NCBI RefSeq assembly: GCF_000247815.1 | Contig: NC_021678.1 | Location: 2,490,745-2,554,744 of the forward strand | Source of the DNA: Ficedula albicollis | Taxonomy: Eukaryota > Chordata > Aves > Passeriformes > Muscicapidae | Length of the DNA: 64,000 nt | Reading direction: 5' to 3' | Shown: positions 30,455-45,720 of the stretch, piece by piece | Position numbering within the stretch: the stretch's first letter is position 1 | How the letters are laid out: every line of letters begins with the position of its first letter | The notes under the pieces: model-generated | Seen by the model: only the letters and a program-made list of their open reading frames with translations | Told to the model about the DNA's origin: nothing | The model's database searches: none | Program-made: the position numbers and the translations under genes

Positions 30455-30550
30455 AATCATCTGTCTGTGAATTCCATCTGAGTTTTCCTTCCCCCTAACT
30501 TCGCAATCATCTGTCTCTGAATTCCATCTGAGTTTTCCTTCCCCCTAACT
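30455..30550. repeat. 50-bp tandem duplication
   Basis: AATCATCTGTCTGTGAATTC ... CCCCCTAACT occurs at 30,455 and 30,505 with one G/C difference. Confidence 0.93.
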
Positions 30551-31939
30551 CTCACACGGTCACACTGCCACCAAAATCATCCAGGTGCTGTGTCCCATGC
30601 TCAGGCACAGCTTCCACACTCTGCCTGGCAAAAGGAGGAAAAGGAAAACTCTTCCATGAGCCCACTTTGAAGAGGGAATCTCTCTTGCTCAGGTGATTAA
30701 ATCTATATGTAAATTCATTAACTCTCTCTATACAAAATTAACAGTGTAAGACAAACTCAGAGAGGACCTGGATTTTCATACTTTTGCCAATAAATATTCC
30801 TGCTGCAGCAGCCCTACTCCTGGTTGGTAAATACTTCAAGGCCCCACACAGACTGGCATGGAAACAACAAGATACACATAACTTCAGGTTTAGTAGACTT
30901 GAATTTTGTCATGAGAAACACGACTTGACATTTTTAAGAAAGCCTTATGCAAAAATATCTGCGAGTGACAATTGTTTAGACTTCTGTCTCTAGGAAAAGC
31001 CAGATAATCCTGCCCACATGAGTTCCTTGAAAAGGTGACAGCAGAATTTTAATACTGACCTCTCTGTCAGCTTGAAAACCAAGAGCAAAACTGACGTTGT
31101 ATACAAAAAGGAGGAATTTTTTATCACCCTATCACACACAATCCAAGCAGCAGACAAATATTTGTGTGCCTTCACCTTTGTTTACTTAATCCAACCACTT
31201 GCATACTTACAGCATTTCTCTGTCCCTTGCCCTACCAATACAAAAGGCTCATTCTGACCTAAGCACACATATAACCAAGACGCCAAACTGGTTGTAAGGC
31301 TTCCCAATTTTTTCTCCTGAATTGAGATATTTTTCATGGAGTTACTGCTAAAGTATAAACAAGGATAAGAGGCACCAAAAACATCCCTGACATAGTTTTC
31401 AGCTTTGTTAGGTACTCCCTTTGAGGTGTGGGGAAAAGGTGGAGAAGAAAACAAGGCTTGTAAGGCAAAAACCTCACTTCCCCCAGGTCTCTCCTGGTGC
31501 TAAGGGGTGCATTCTCTGTCTACAAAAAGTTTATTTCCCTCAGTTGCTGAGCACTCATAACACACACCCCAAGCTCTGACCCAACATGTAAAGATGGGAA
31601 GGCTTAAAATAATTAAGATAATTAAAACACAACACATAAAGTAACTTGGAAGGCCAATTCCAGCAGAGCCCCAAAACTCTCCAGGCAGAAATGAGAGGTG
31701 TCACTCACCAGACTGAGGAAAACAGAGAACTGAGGCAGCACCAGGACAGAGAGGAATCCTCTCCCAGCTTTTTACTCTGCTCAGCTGCTCCACACCCAGC
31801 TGTTCCAGGTGGGAACCATCCCTTCAAAGCCACCAGGGTGGGACTGTCATCACTGCCCGGCTGGTTGTGACCTGGGCACTGAGCAAAGCTGCTGAGGGGA
31901 CACAAAAACCCCCCTTGGTAATTATTTTTAAAACCAAGT

Positions 31940-32341
31940 CCCTTGATACAGGCTGTGAGAACTGGGGTTGTTCAGCCTGGAGAAGAAAAAAGCTCCAGGG
32001 AAACTTGGGAGTTCCTTCCAGTGCCTTAAAAGGGGGTTTTAAAACAGAGGGAGAGTGACTTTCTACAACTGCATGGAATTCAAGGACATGGCTTTAAGCT
32101 GACACAGGAGGGATTTAGATGGGATACTGGGAAGGAATTGTTCCCTGGGAGGGTGGGCAGGCCCTGGCACAGGGTGCCCAGAGCAGCTGTGGCTGCCCCT
32201 GGATCCCTGGCAGTGTCCAAGGTCAGTTTGGATGGGGCTTGGAGCAGCCTGGGACAGTGGGATTCTGCCCATAAATGGGGATGAACTGGGATGGGATTTA
32301 AGGTCCAGTCCAACCCAGACCATTCTGGGATTCTGTGATAT
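31940..32341 (+). mobile_element. CR1 LINE 3' end, nearly complete tail
   Basis: Runs from GGGGTTGTTCAGCCTGGAGA through GAGGGTGGGCAGGCCCTGGC and GGGGCTTGGAGCAGCCTGGG to a terminal ACCATTCTGGGATTCTGTGA, the characteristic CR1 end. It is the longest CR1 copy in the window and is antisense to the inferred MCU transcript. Confidence 0.9.
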
Positions 32342-35300
32342 ATTAGCAAAGCTGTTAATTGGTTTAGTCTCTATCCAAACATCTGTGGATTTTGGCCTTA
32401 AAACATGAAAACTTGGTAAATGGATGTTTTCTAGACAGTACATGGAGAAAACACCCAGCTAAATACTGCAGTGGTAGAAGAGGCACAAAATATCAAAAGA
32501 GGTCATTATTTCTTATGGCCATGCTGCAGAAGTGGAACTTTTATGGCTAGTATTATCAGTGGAAGGAAAACTGCTTTGAAAACATAGTTGCATAGTAAGT
32601 GTTATGTATCTATACAGAGTCAATGTATCACTTTTTTTTTTCTTTTTTTTTTTTTTCCTGCCATTTAGCGGCATTAAATCACAATCCATTCCTAATTATC
32701 CCCCAGAAAGCCACATGAGCTGCATTAAGACACCCAGCTCCCAACCAGCTCGGCGTCCATCTGTTTGCAGCATCCCAGAGTCAGGGATGCTCACCAGCTA
32801 AGCCTCTCCCTTCTCAGCTCACACTTCCAACAGCAACTACTCTGCAATCCCAAGGAGAGTTTCCAAACGGGAACAAACAGCAAGGTTAATGTCAGAGGCC
32901 AAAAGTCCTCCAAGAAGTCCAAACACCCCCTTTTCTCTGGAAGGGACTCACAATCACCACTCAAAGGGCAGCGATGCTTAGAAACTAAATATTTACTCAC
33001 AAAAAAACCTGAGAGAATCCCCACAGCCTTCCCTGAAAAGCTCTTCTGCACTCAGACAAGGAAGGATTCATAAAGATAAGCCATCTGCTTGCACAGAACT
33101 GCAAAAATTCCTTCCTCTGAGGCTTCTGCCAGTGGCAACTAGAGAGTCTCCCCGGGGCCACCCTGCAGCTCCTGCTCCCCAGTCCATGCTGACTCCTCCT
33201 GGAGAACAACCAGCTGCTCCTTCTGCACTCCCCTACGGACAGAGGGACATGAAAACACCAGTTCTTGCCACCCTCCAACCCAAACACTAACTATTCCCAC
33301 AGCAAACAGATACAAATCAGAGCATCCTACAACTGCAACCACAAAATTGGTGAGCTTGTGTACGGTCCAGTGTTTTCAGTTTCGTGATGGATGCCTGGCA
33401 AAGCAGCTCTTTGCCAAAAAACACATTCAAGGAAACCAAGAGAAGGGCAAAAAAAAAATTCATGGCGGCCCCTAAAACTCAAAAACTACAATTCATTTTC
33501 CACTGTCTCGACTGTGAAATAATCAGCAAAAGGTAAAGCAACTCTGAATTTAGGAAACTACAAGAAAGTCAGAAATATTTTGATGCTGAAGCTCTCTTCA
33601 CTGCCTGGGATTTGTTAGCAGTATCCATTTAAACCTGCACTCTGCCAGATTACTGTCTCACTGATAGTAATCCCAGATTATTTTTCTAAACTAGGATAAT
33701 CTTAACACAAGCACAGTACAGAGAAGATGCTTGTCTGGAAATCAGTTATCTTCTGAAAAAAATCAGTTGCAGCCTATTCTGAGTGAAAACTGCCCCCACA
33801 AGTCTGAGGTTCCCCCAAAACCTCTCAGTGGGAGTGCAGGAATTAAGAGTGGAAGCAACAATTCAGTCCAAAAATCATCATCAGTCAAAGGTCTGAAGGA
33901 GATGATTCAACCAATTATGCTCTAAAACATGGTTGTTTATTTTTTGCTATTTCACTTGCATTCTCCTACAATTTTTTGCTAACTATTGATCAAAAAATTC
34001 ATTTGTAGAAATGGAAAACTGTGCAGAGGGGGGATTAATGGCTCATGATGGATGAACTGGAGATTCTATACCTCATATTCTGCTTGGGTTTGTGCCTTAG
34101 AAATTAAACTTGGTGGAAGATGGAAGAAAAGGGAGAGGACAGGGAGAAAGCTATTTACCACTGGAGGTTATGGAGTGCTAAATCAGCACATCACATAAAA
34201 TTAATCTTGCCTTACTAAGAAAAAAAAAAAAAAAAAGAAACAAGCAGCTTCAGCAGCAAAGTGGCACAAGTCTTATTCAACTTTATTATTCTAAATCCTA
34301 CCTGAATATTACTTAAAAGCTTTTCTATAAAGGAAACACTCTCACAGGAGGCCATCCTGAAGGCAAACGTTCCCATCTCCTCTCTCCTGGACACAAGGGT
34401 TAATAAACTGTGTTCAACCTCTGAGCATCATAGCTCCATACTAATTACTGCAGAGAGGGAAAGATAATTAATGGCTGGTCAGAGCTGTGGGCAGAAATGA
34501 AGCAAGTGTCTACTTAGAGCTTGGCTTTTCTATCAGGTTATCTACCTGGAAAAGCCACATTACAATTAAAGCTGCAAACAGCAATTATAGCTGCTAAAAG
34601 TTAATACTTTTTATTAAGGCTGTGCTCCTTTAGTCTCTTGTGAAAAAGTGCAATTAATATCCCCAAAATGACTTGGTAGTCTTGTTTTCACAGCAAGGAT
34701 GAGGGGGGGAAAAATCCTTATTGCAAGATAAAAGCCTTGGAACAGGGGGAAAACTGTGTTTATCATTGTGGGCATGCTATTCAACAAGGAGGGGAAAGTA
34801 ACCTTGCAGCAACAGCATTAGAAAGACCAAGGGATGAGCAAGAACAGCATCTTTGCACCAAAATCCCCAGAATTTGTATCAGGAGTACAGGAGAAGTCAC
34901 TCAAGTGCTTTCCTGTGCCTTCAAACTCCTGTTCTTATTACAACAATAGTGATAGATGGCAAAGTGGAATATGGGCAGATGACAACAGCTCCATTGCATC
35001 CTATTTTTCATCTAGTTTCTTGCCACCTCCACTGTTTTTGATTGTCTGCCTGCAACTGTCCTTTCCCTTGATTTTGGGAAATAACCACCTTCCCAGGGAG
35101 TCAGTGGGATTTATTCACAAGGATCAGCAAGTTACTGAGTTGACTTTGAAAAATCACACAACTTGAACTTCATTAACTGATTTCAAAAACATGAAGCTAT
35201 CACACTCACAATGTCCTTTCAGTTTGGGTGATGCTCTTCAGACCTACAAGGAAATAGGCAGATATTTTTCACAGCAAGAGCTGGAAGGGTTTTACACTCA

Positions 35301-38300
35301 GGTAATTTGCAATAAATCAAAATTTCCCTACCAAGAAGTTGCATGGATTTCTCTCATGTTTATGTACAAGCTCTTCATGCATCTCAAACAGCCAGGAGCA
35401 GAGGTTGAGGAACTCAGCAAAACACCACAGCAAGTAGGAGGAAGACATAGTAACAGCAGCAACAAAAAACAAGCCTTTTCTTCTATTTTGACTGTTGTAC
35501 TTCATCAGAAACCAGACTGAGGTAAATCTGGCCATGGGAAAAGCCTCACATAAGTCAGCGATCACCAGGACTGAAAATTAATATTAAGGTTCAAGCAGCA
35601 CAGAGATGAAATCAGAGCTGGAGAACTGCAGCTATAAACACAACCCATAAAACTCAAGTTTAATCACTTAGATTAAATAAGTTTCATGCATATTACTGCC
35701 AGTGGTCAGCCAAGCTGTTCTCTAGCAGCTTGGTTATTTACAGCTATTAAATAAATGTATTAAAGTGTTCCAGAGAATGCTTTTTCCAAGGCAAATCATG
35801 GCCAAAATAATACACATTTTAAACTACCCCATGCTCACAAACTGCAAAAAAGGGAAATACACTTGAGAACTAAATTAGCCTAACCTGAAAAACAGCTCTT
35901 GGGAAGCTAGTTGGTATTATAAAAATGGAAAGCATGACAATAGAGGGCTGAAAGCTTTACTATTACTTTTTAAAATTAGTTTTCTTTATAAAAGCTTGGA
36001 GGAGGCAGAGCAACAGAGCTGGAGCACAATAAAAGAAATTAATAGAAAACAGTCAGAGGGGGGGTTTTGGGGGGTGTCCAGTGGAAAGGAGGTAAGGGCT
36101 GGCTTAATTTTTTAGCCAAGGAAATTGAGAAAACATGGATGTGACAGCCAGCCAGTGGGGTCTCCATGGCTAGGGCAGGAATTCAGCTCTCTGCATGCAC
36201 CTGCAGGCCACAGATTTCCACATTCCCAAGGCTGTAAGGAAGCTTGGAAGCGTTTATGACTCAGAACCCTGCCCGGAGCATCCTCAGCTCCAGGAGGAGG
36301 CAAGCAGAGCTCCTGCAGTGCCATCAAACCCCTGCACAGGGGATGGGAAGGTATTCCTGTCATCCCCCTGCCACACAGCAGCGTGGAAATCCACACAAAT
36401 TACGTAAACACTGCCCTGAAAACTACTGTGGTGCTTGGACACTGCAATTCCAAGAACAAACAGCCCTCTCTGGTGCACTCTGTTATATAAAATGCCAGGC
36501 TAATCACAGCAATTGGGCTTTGTGAGTGCTGCCAAATGTCCTAAACAGAAGCAAAAACTAAAAACAGGAGTTGAGGAAGAGCCAGTTACACACCTACCCC
36601 TCTCCAAAAGGGCAAATGAAGAAATTCATCACATCTGGCTGACCACAACAACAAACAACTCCTCAGGAGCACAGAGCACTTGCTTTAAATCCCAAAATCC
36701 ACACTGCTCCAGGCACAGGTGCTCTAGTCTCTCTCTTTCCACTGAAACTGGGATAATGCAGGGAACAGCCTAGAGGAGTACGACTGCATCAACCTGGAGT
36801 CTGATTATTGCTTCAAAAAAAGCCCAAATCTCTCTTCTGAGCCACCAGGAGCAGTTTTTTTTACTCCCATGAAGAAGTAGGTCATGAAAGCAGCAGCTCC
36901 ACCAGATGCAGAGCCCTGTGTGCTCCACACAAACTGGAGCTGTGTGTGTTCCCAGTGTGCTCACAAGGGGATGGCATCCTTAAATGTGGGTACCACTGAC
37001 TGCAAATGGAAAAAAAAACCACACAGCTCAGCACAAGCTGCACAGAAAAAAACTGAATGGCGTGCAGGGGCAGTCATCAGAAACAACCCACCTTTGGGGA
37101 AAGATGAAAAAAACCAACATCTGTTAAAAATGTAATTTACAAAACAATTCAATTCTCAAGTGCCTGCATAGAATCAATGCTCTTCTCAAAATCCTGACTT
37201 CCTTGCCAGCTCAAAAAACCATATCAGCGTGGTGTCATATCCTGCCCTGCTCAATCGAGCTCCGTAATGAGGTACTTTGTGAAACTATTTGTTTAAAATT
37301 ACTCTCTCCAGCACTAAATGCCAAAAGGAAATATGGAAATGGTCACTCCCACACACACGAGTGAGTGGCTGATTCAAAACCCTGATCTGTTTTCCACGAG
37401 AACATGTGTGAATCTGAGTCACGGTCTTTGTCTTTGGACAAAAAATTATCCTTAAAAATAAAATTCATTTTAGCGCTCTTCGACTTTGTGGTCAGAGAAA
37501 TCTGTGGCTTTTTGGCTCCAGGGCAAAGCTCTGTTTTGGACCATCAGCTTCTTGTTACTTAGCAATCAGACTCACATCACCCAAGGCAAGCGAGGAGGAA
37601 CGGATGTCTCAGCATTTGCAGTGGTTTTCCCCCCCACCCCTTCCAGCACCACGGTTTCCAGGTTCAAAAACATCAACAGAACTCCTGGGTGATGCAGGAC
37701 ACTGAGCACAGCCTGAACAAAAGCCAAACTCACGAGTTTCCTAGGCAGATCATGAAACACAAGGACAGCTCATCTTGAGAAGGGAAAAAAATTTGATATA
37801 TTCCCTTAATTCAGAAGGGAGTATCTGGAGCTGGTTTCATTACTAGCAATACACACTGCTCATGAAACAACTCTCTCAACAGAGACACTGGATCTGGTTC
37901 CCTTGAATCCCTTCCACCAAAACCCAAGGGAAGGATCCTGCTCTCCACCTAAATGCAGCACCCCCAAACTCGGGAGAAACCACACTGTACGAGTGTAATC
38001 ATCCCATCTCCTCAATGTTTAGGCAATGGAATTTCTGGTGTCACTGCCTCAGGAACAAGTCCCTGGGTAACAGGAATAGCCTTGCAGCAAGCAGGAGGCT
38101 CCCAGGGGAGCCCTTTGTGCTGCAGACATCCCCCATGCATCACAAACAAGCCAGGCTCCACCACCCCACCAAATTTTCAGCTCACCCTTCCCCCCCCCTC
38201 TGCAGGAAGCCAAGAGGATTTCCCAAGTCACATGATAAATCAGGGAATTTTCATTCCAAAAAAGGAATCACATTTTTTTCTCCCCCTGGGAAATCTCTGC

Positions 38301-40742
38301 AGTTTTTCAGCTCGCTGTTATTTCAGGGAGAAAATAACTTTTGCTGCCAGCTTTCCCTCCCATGTTCCCCCTGCCAGGAATCCGTGTGATGCTTGGGACA
38401 GGCTTCCAATTAATTTAAATGACTATTAAAAGGTTGCTGCTGCACTGCACATTCACGGTGTGCGAGTTTTGTCTAGAAGCAAAAAACACGAGCATGACAT
38501 GGGATATCAAATTATTCTCAGAGGCAAGCATGAATAATGACAGAACAGTATTCATGCAGGAAAATTTGTATAGAAAAACCATCATCCAGACCCCAGATAT
38601 TTCTTTTTAACACACAAGTTGAAAAAAAAAAAATCCCACATCACTTCTGTGCTATCCTGGGCAGTTCATTTTCTCTTAATATCTTCATTTATCAGAGTAG
38701 TACTTAAAATTGTCATTTTTGGAGTTGCTTTGCCAGGCAGAAAACTCATTTTCACTTAAGTCCAAACATCTAAGAAAAATGACAAGGCTAAATTACGAGG
38801 ATGTATTTTTAAAGAATGGTTGAAGTGGAACGAGTAACTATTTCCTCTTACAATAATCTGTCACAACTAATTTCCTTCCTTCTCTGATTCCATCTCACAA
38901 CCTGCACCCTGGCCAGCAAACATCCTTTTGCTGCTCCTTCTGCAGGTTTCAGCAGAGCTCAGCATCATCAGGAGTCAGTTTGGGCAGAAGGAAACAAGGA
39001 TTTAAGACAAGACTGACAATCACCCAGAGCTGGTTTTTATGGTGGTTGCTCCCTTGTAGACCCTTCACAAGTTACGTTATCTGAGTGAAATTTGAGTTTT
39101 AATTATTCCAACAGGCATTGTCAGAGATTGAGAGTTTCCACATTGCATGGCAGCCCTTTCCTCCTGGGGAAGCCAACAAAAGCAAATTGCTGAAATGAGC
39201 TCTACATTTCCTAATTCCTTAAGAGCTGCCAAGAATGCAGAAAAAGATAGTGGACATGCTCTGTGCTTTAGATGAGACACAAGCCATACCCCACAGGCTT
39301 GTCCTGCTGGAAACTAATTCCACATCACACTCAAGTGCTGCATATTTTCATCTTCATTAAAATGACATCTCATTTTGATGACCAATTGAGACCTTAATAA
39401 CAGGGAGAAAACCCTTTGCTGAATCTTTAATAGCAGAAGCACAAGTAGTTTCATTTTCAGCATTAAATACTCAAGGACAAAATAGCCCTTAAAGCCTGAC
39501 TGCTGTAGTTTGCACTGGGAAAGTGAAAACGTGATGAAATCCCCACCAGCAATATCACAGGTGGTCTCTCACCCCCAGAGCACTTCAGAAATAAATATAA
39601 TGTCCCCATGGTGAGAACAGAGAACACAGTTTCATCTAGTTTCAACAAATCTCAAATTTTTCCAGTGCAGTTCCTCATCCTACCAGAAGCCACAGAAGTA
39701 GAAAGCAGCAGTTAAGATTTTGGGAAGAGTGGCTGATCATCAACTGACACTGCAATAAATGAATAATTATTTTAAAAACCCCAAAAAAAAAAAAACCTAG
39801 CCACACAAATCTAAAACAATTTCTACATTTCCACAGACCTCCAATCAAGAGAATAATTTCAATTGCATATTTGACTCAGCTCAATGCTATTTTATAGAAT
39901 GGCAAACTGGTGACTCATAGCACAAATCAGAAATCAAGTCATAAAAGTTGTTTCACCGTCCAGACTGGGTGGAGCCCAACCTCACACAAAGTTTCCTCTT
40001 TAAGATGAGTCTTTAAACAGCTTTAGGAAAAGAACAACTTTTTTTCTTCTTCTCTTTCCAAGACTTGGAGCTATACCACTTCTCTCTGAGAAACTTTCCC
40101 CTTGTGGAAAAGGAGCTGCCCTGAACTTTTGATATTGGTGACACCATCAACTTGATCATGACTGCAACTTCCTTTCCCATCACAAACCCTAGATTCAAAG
40201 TCTATTATTCCTGTGGGCTGAACAATAAATAAAAAGCAGTAATATCATCAAATAACTGTCAAAAAACCCAAACCAACATCTAGTCCTCATATTGTGCTCC
40301 TCTTTCACACAGAGGGAGCCCTGAAAGTGTTCTCTGATTTTAGCCACTTTCATACATCCAAAAATATTTGCTGGTCATCCCCTTTGAAGCTTTTGCTCAT
40401 GAAAATTAAAAAAAAAAAGCACAGATTTTTTATCATTCCTTGGAAAATCCACAATCAGCAGTATGACAGGTCAGGAAAACAGCAGTACAGTTAATTAAAT
40501 GAGTCTGCCAGCTTCCATCCTCAGCAAAAAAACACACCCCACAGTCTTCCAAATCTCACCATCCCTGCAGCCACTCTGTGCCACTGCCTGAGCTCTGGGA
40601 GTGCCAAGCTTCATCTGACAACTTGCTTCAAGAGCTGGGCAACAACAGGGGAAAAAACTGCAGCTTTTGTGACAGTGAGGGCTTGAGGTGGTCCTGCAGG
40701 AAATTGTGACCACACTACTGAGCTACAGCTTCTCTGGAAGTC
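32342..40742. other. Intron-like DNA without a recognised gene
   Basis: Poly(T) at 32.63 kb and an A-rich tract near 34,220. Frames at 35.2, 36.2 and 38.0 kb (109-158 codons) are not recognised, and several overlap frames on the other strand. Confidence 0.6.
32630..32656. repeat. Poly(T) tract
   Basis: Ten T, one C and fifteen T, seen as poly(A) on the inferred MCU sense strand. Confidence 0.9.
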
Positions 40743-41290
40743 AGTGCTGCATAGGGAAAAAAAAAAACAAAACAAAGCACTAAATACACATTGTACCTAT
40801 GCTGAATAAAGGGCAGCTGCAGCAGGATGTCCCCTGCATCCTCCTCTATGCTGCATAGGGAAAAAAAAAAAACAAACCACTAAATATACATTGTACCTAT
40901 GCTGAATAAAGGGCAGCTGCAGCAGGATGTCCCCTGCATCCTCCTCTTGAGGCTTATCCCATCTCTCCTTGGAAACAGAGCAAGATCTTTGCTCTCCACT
41001 ACACCCTCAAACCTGGGCCACCTGCACCAAAATCCTACCTGCCTTGGAGGATGGATGAGCACAGGTAGTGCTGCATAGGGAAAAAAAAAAACAAAACAAA
41101 GCACTAAATACACATTGTACCTATGCTGAATAAAGGGCAGCTGCAGCAGGATGTCCCCTGCATCCTCCTCTTGAGGCTTATCCCATCTCTCCTTGGAAAC
41201 AGAGCAAGATCTTTGCTCTCCACTACACCCTCAAACCTGGGCCACCTGCACCAAAATCCTACCTGCCTTGGAGGATGGATGAGCACAGGT
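40743..41290. repeat. Triplication: 105-bp partial copy plus two copies of about 220 bp
   Basis: Copies start at 40,743, 40,848 and 41,067 with GCTGCATAGGGAAAA. The partial first copy shares AACAAAACAAAGCAC and ATACACATT with the third copy, while the middle one has AACAAACCAC and ATATACATT. Confidence 0.95.
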
Positions 41291-43599
41291 AACCCTGGTC
41301 CTCATCTGGGGCAGAAAGAAAAACCTGCAGGTTGACCAATACCTACTCAAAACCTGGCTGTGGCTCAGTTGGCTTCAGTTTTTCCTTCTTAGGCTTAGAA
41401 GGAGGCACTAGGAGTCAATAATCCTGATTTGCCCAGAGCTGCCACAGGATGAACTAGCACAGGAATGCCACACACAGCCAAGCCCTTGATTTTCTATAGG
41501 TATTGTGCACCAGCTGATTACATTCTTATCCAACACAACTGGCTACAGGCACCAGGAAGCACAGTTAAGAAGAGCCTCTAATCTCTGCAGGAAGAAAGAA
41601 TGAGAATTAGGCATTCAACACACAAAAGCAGAATGTTTTATTAAAGTATTTTGTCTACCTCCACATCATTGAAAACCATTTATAGCTTGCTTCCTTGTGA
41701 AGCTTTTCCAGCCCCACTACACCTCAGCCCTTGGGAAGCTGACCCTCAACTTCCACAGCACCTGGAACAAGCAGGATACAGGAAAGGCCTCCCCTTTTTC
41801 CATTAGGAAGTTTCCCCTGAGAAATAGCCCAACTTTAATTGTCTCTCCATGGCCTCAGAGGGCAAGCTGTCCAACAGGATGTGTGGCCACCCACACATTC
41901 CCAGCCCACTCCAGCACTTTCTCCACTGCAAACACATTTGGGAACTCTGCCCTCTCCTCCTCTGCAAGGTTTCCTCCACCCTCATGTGTGTGTGTGTGTA
42001 CCCAAACAAGGAGAATGGAAGGAGATGCAGCCTCTGATATTTCTGCTCCAAGTTCATTTATTCAGCTCTGCCACACTCTTCCAAGGCTATGGATGCCCAA
42101 GCCCCACTTGCTCCACCCACCCTACACCACCACCACACTCAGAGGGAAAAATCTACAAATATCAGTAAAAACTTCCTTCTTCTTGCTTACCCCTACTCCC
42201 GGATCAATGAACAAACCTCTCATTCGGGTTTTTTGCATCCCCCTCCCCAGATCTCTCACCCCTTTGTGATCCTGTTAGGGACAGGACACCAAGACTCGTG
42301 GTCTCCTCCCTAAAGGATTGTTCCTGTGGGGACATCTCCACACTGAGCCCACTGAGCTTTCCCAACTCCCTCAGGTTTGAGAGCCCTCAAGCAAGCTGTG
42401 AATGCTTCATTCTGTGTCTCCCAGTATTAATGCACTCCCAAAAGTTCCTTCATAATCCAAGTATTTGTTCACAAGTAGAGACCTCCTCGCCCTCCCTCCC
42501 ATTTGGTGTTACCAAAACCTCCTCCTTTGCACTTCCCCCATCTGGAGGAGTTTTTTTGTTTGTTTTACAGCACTCTCTCACAGTAATTTGGTCTAGTGGT
42601 GCAGCTTCTTCCAGCATTATTTATATTGCTTTTGAAAGAACTCATCCATAAGACCATTTAGCATTTCCACCCTGTTTCAAAGAAAGCCCATTTAATTTGT
42701 CACCTCTGCGAGAAACCAGCCACGCTGAGAAGTATCCAAGTAGAATTGATGGTACCAAAAACCATCACACAAACCAACACTTTTGCACAGACACACCCGA
42801 TGTAACCACTCTATTAATTACACCCATATTATACAAAGTCCCCCTACGTCTTTCCTAACATAATCTATGGTGGCAGGAAGTTTGTACATCCCAGTCCCAT
42901 CACAGAGCAGGATCAATTCTTCATCAGCCACAACTGATTGATGTGAGCCTAACCTGTCCTAACCACCTCTGATAACAAACACTGAACAGCCTTCCCAGGA
43001 AATAATTCAGCATTTCACTGCTCTTACTGTCAGCAAAGATTGCCAGCACCTAACCAAACCCCTCTGCTCACACTGTGAGCCCATTACTTCTCCCACCCAA
43101 CATGGATTTCTCTGGTTTCCTGCTTCCTCTTTGCAGCAACACCTCCTTTCAATTTCCTCTTGATTATGAAATAACCTCAGTTCCTTCAATTTCTCCTTGG
43201 AGATCATTTCTTCCAGGATCCAGCTGCTCTCTCTCAGTGGTGTGCACAGTTTCCCAAGTGCAGTGTGAGGGAAAGGATAACACATCTCTGCTGTGAGGGG
43301 ACCAACAGGCACATCACAGATGCTGCCAGAAGGACCTGCCAGGACCCTGCATCCCTGCTTGCACCCCATCTCTTGGTTCTCACGGATTCGACCAAACCGA
43401 CAACCTGAAAAAAACCCCAAAAACTAACGACTGCAACACCACAGCCAGGCTGCCAAAAATCAAACAGCACAGCCCAACTAAAGCCAGGAGGGCTTTCTAA
43501 TCATCAGTCTCCAGGACACGAGCAAAATCCTCCTCCTTCCTCAAGATCCTGAAGGAGACAGCTCGGGATTTTATCATGCCCACACCTCAGTCATGTCTG
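41291..43599. other. Pyrimidine-rich non-coding stretch approaching the CpG-rich block
   Basis: The + strand is C-rich, with a short (TG)n near 41,984. The 190-codon + frame at 41,697 is low in acidic residues and overlaps frames in both other registers, so it is taken as a by-product of C-rich composition. Confidence 0.6.

Positions 43600-45720
<2,121 letters not shown>

Larger units (their letters stand above)
26800..31939. other. Intron-like DNA with two short duplications and one candidate conserved segment
   Basis: Strong A and C excess on the + strand. Only the items listed separately were found. Confidence 0.6.

Noticed and set aside
41697..42269. 190-codon + frame as a gene
   Set aside because: The sequence is C-rich, all three + registers are largely open, the peptide resembles no family, and it would be antisense within the inferred MCU intron.
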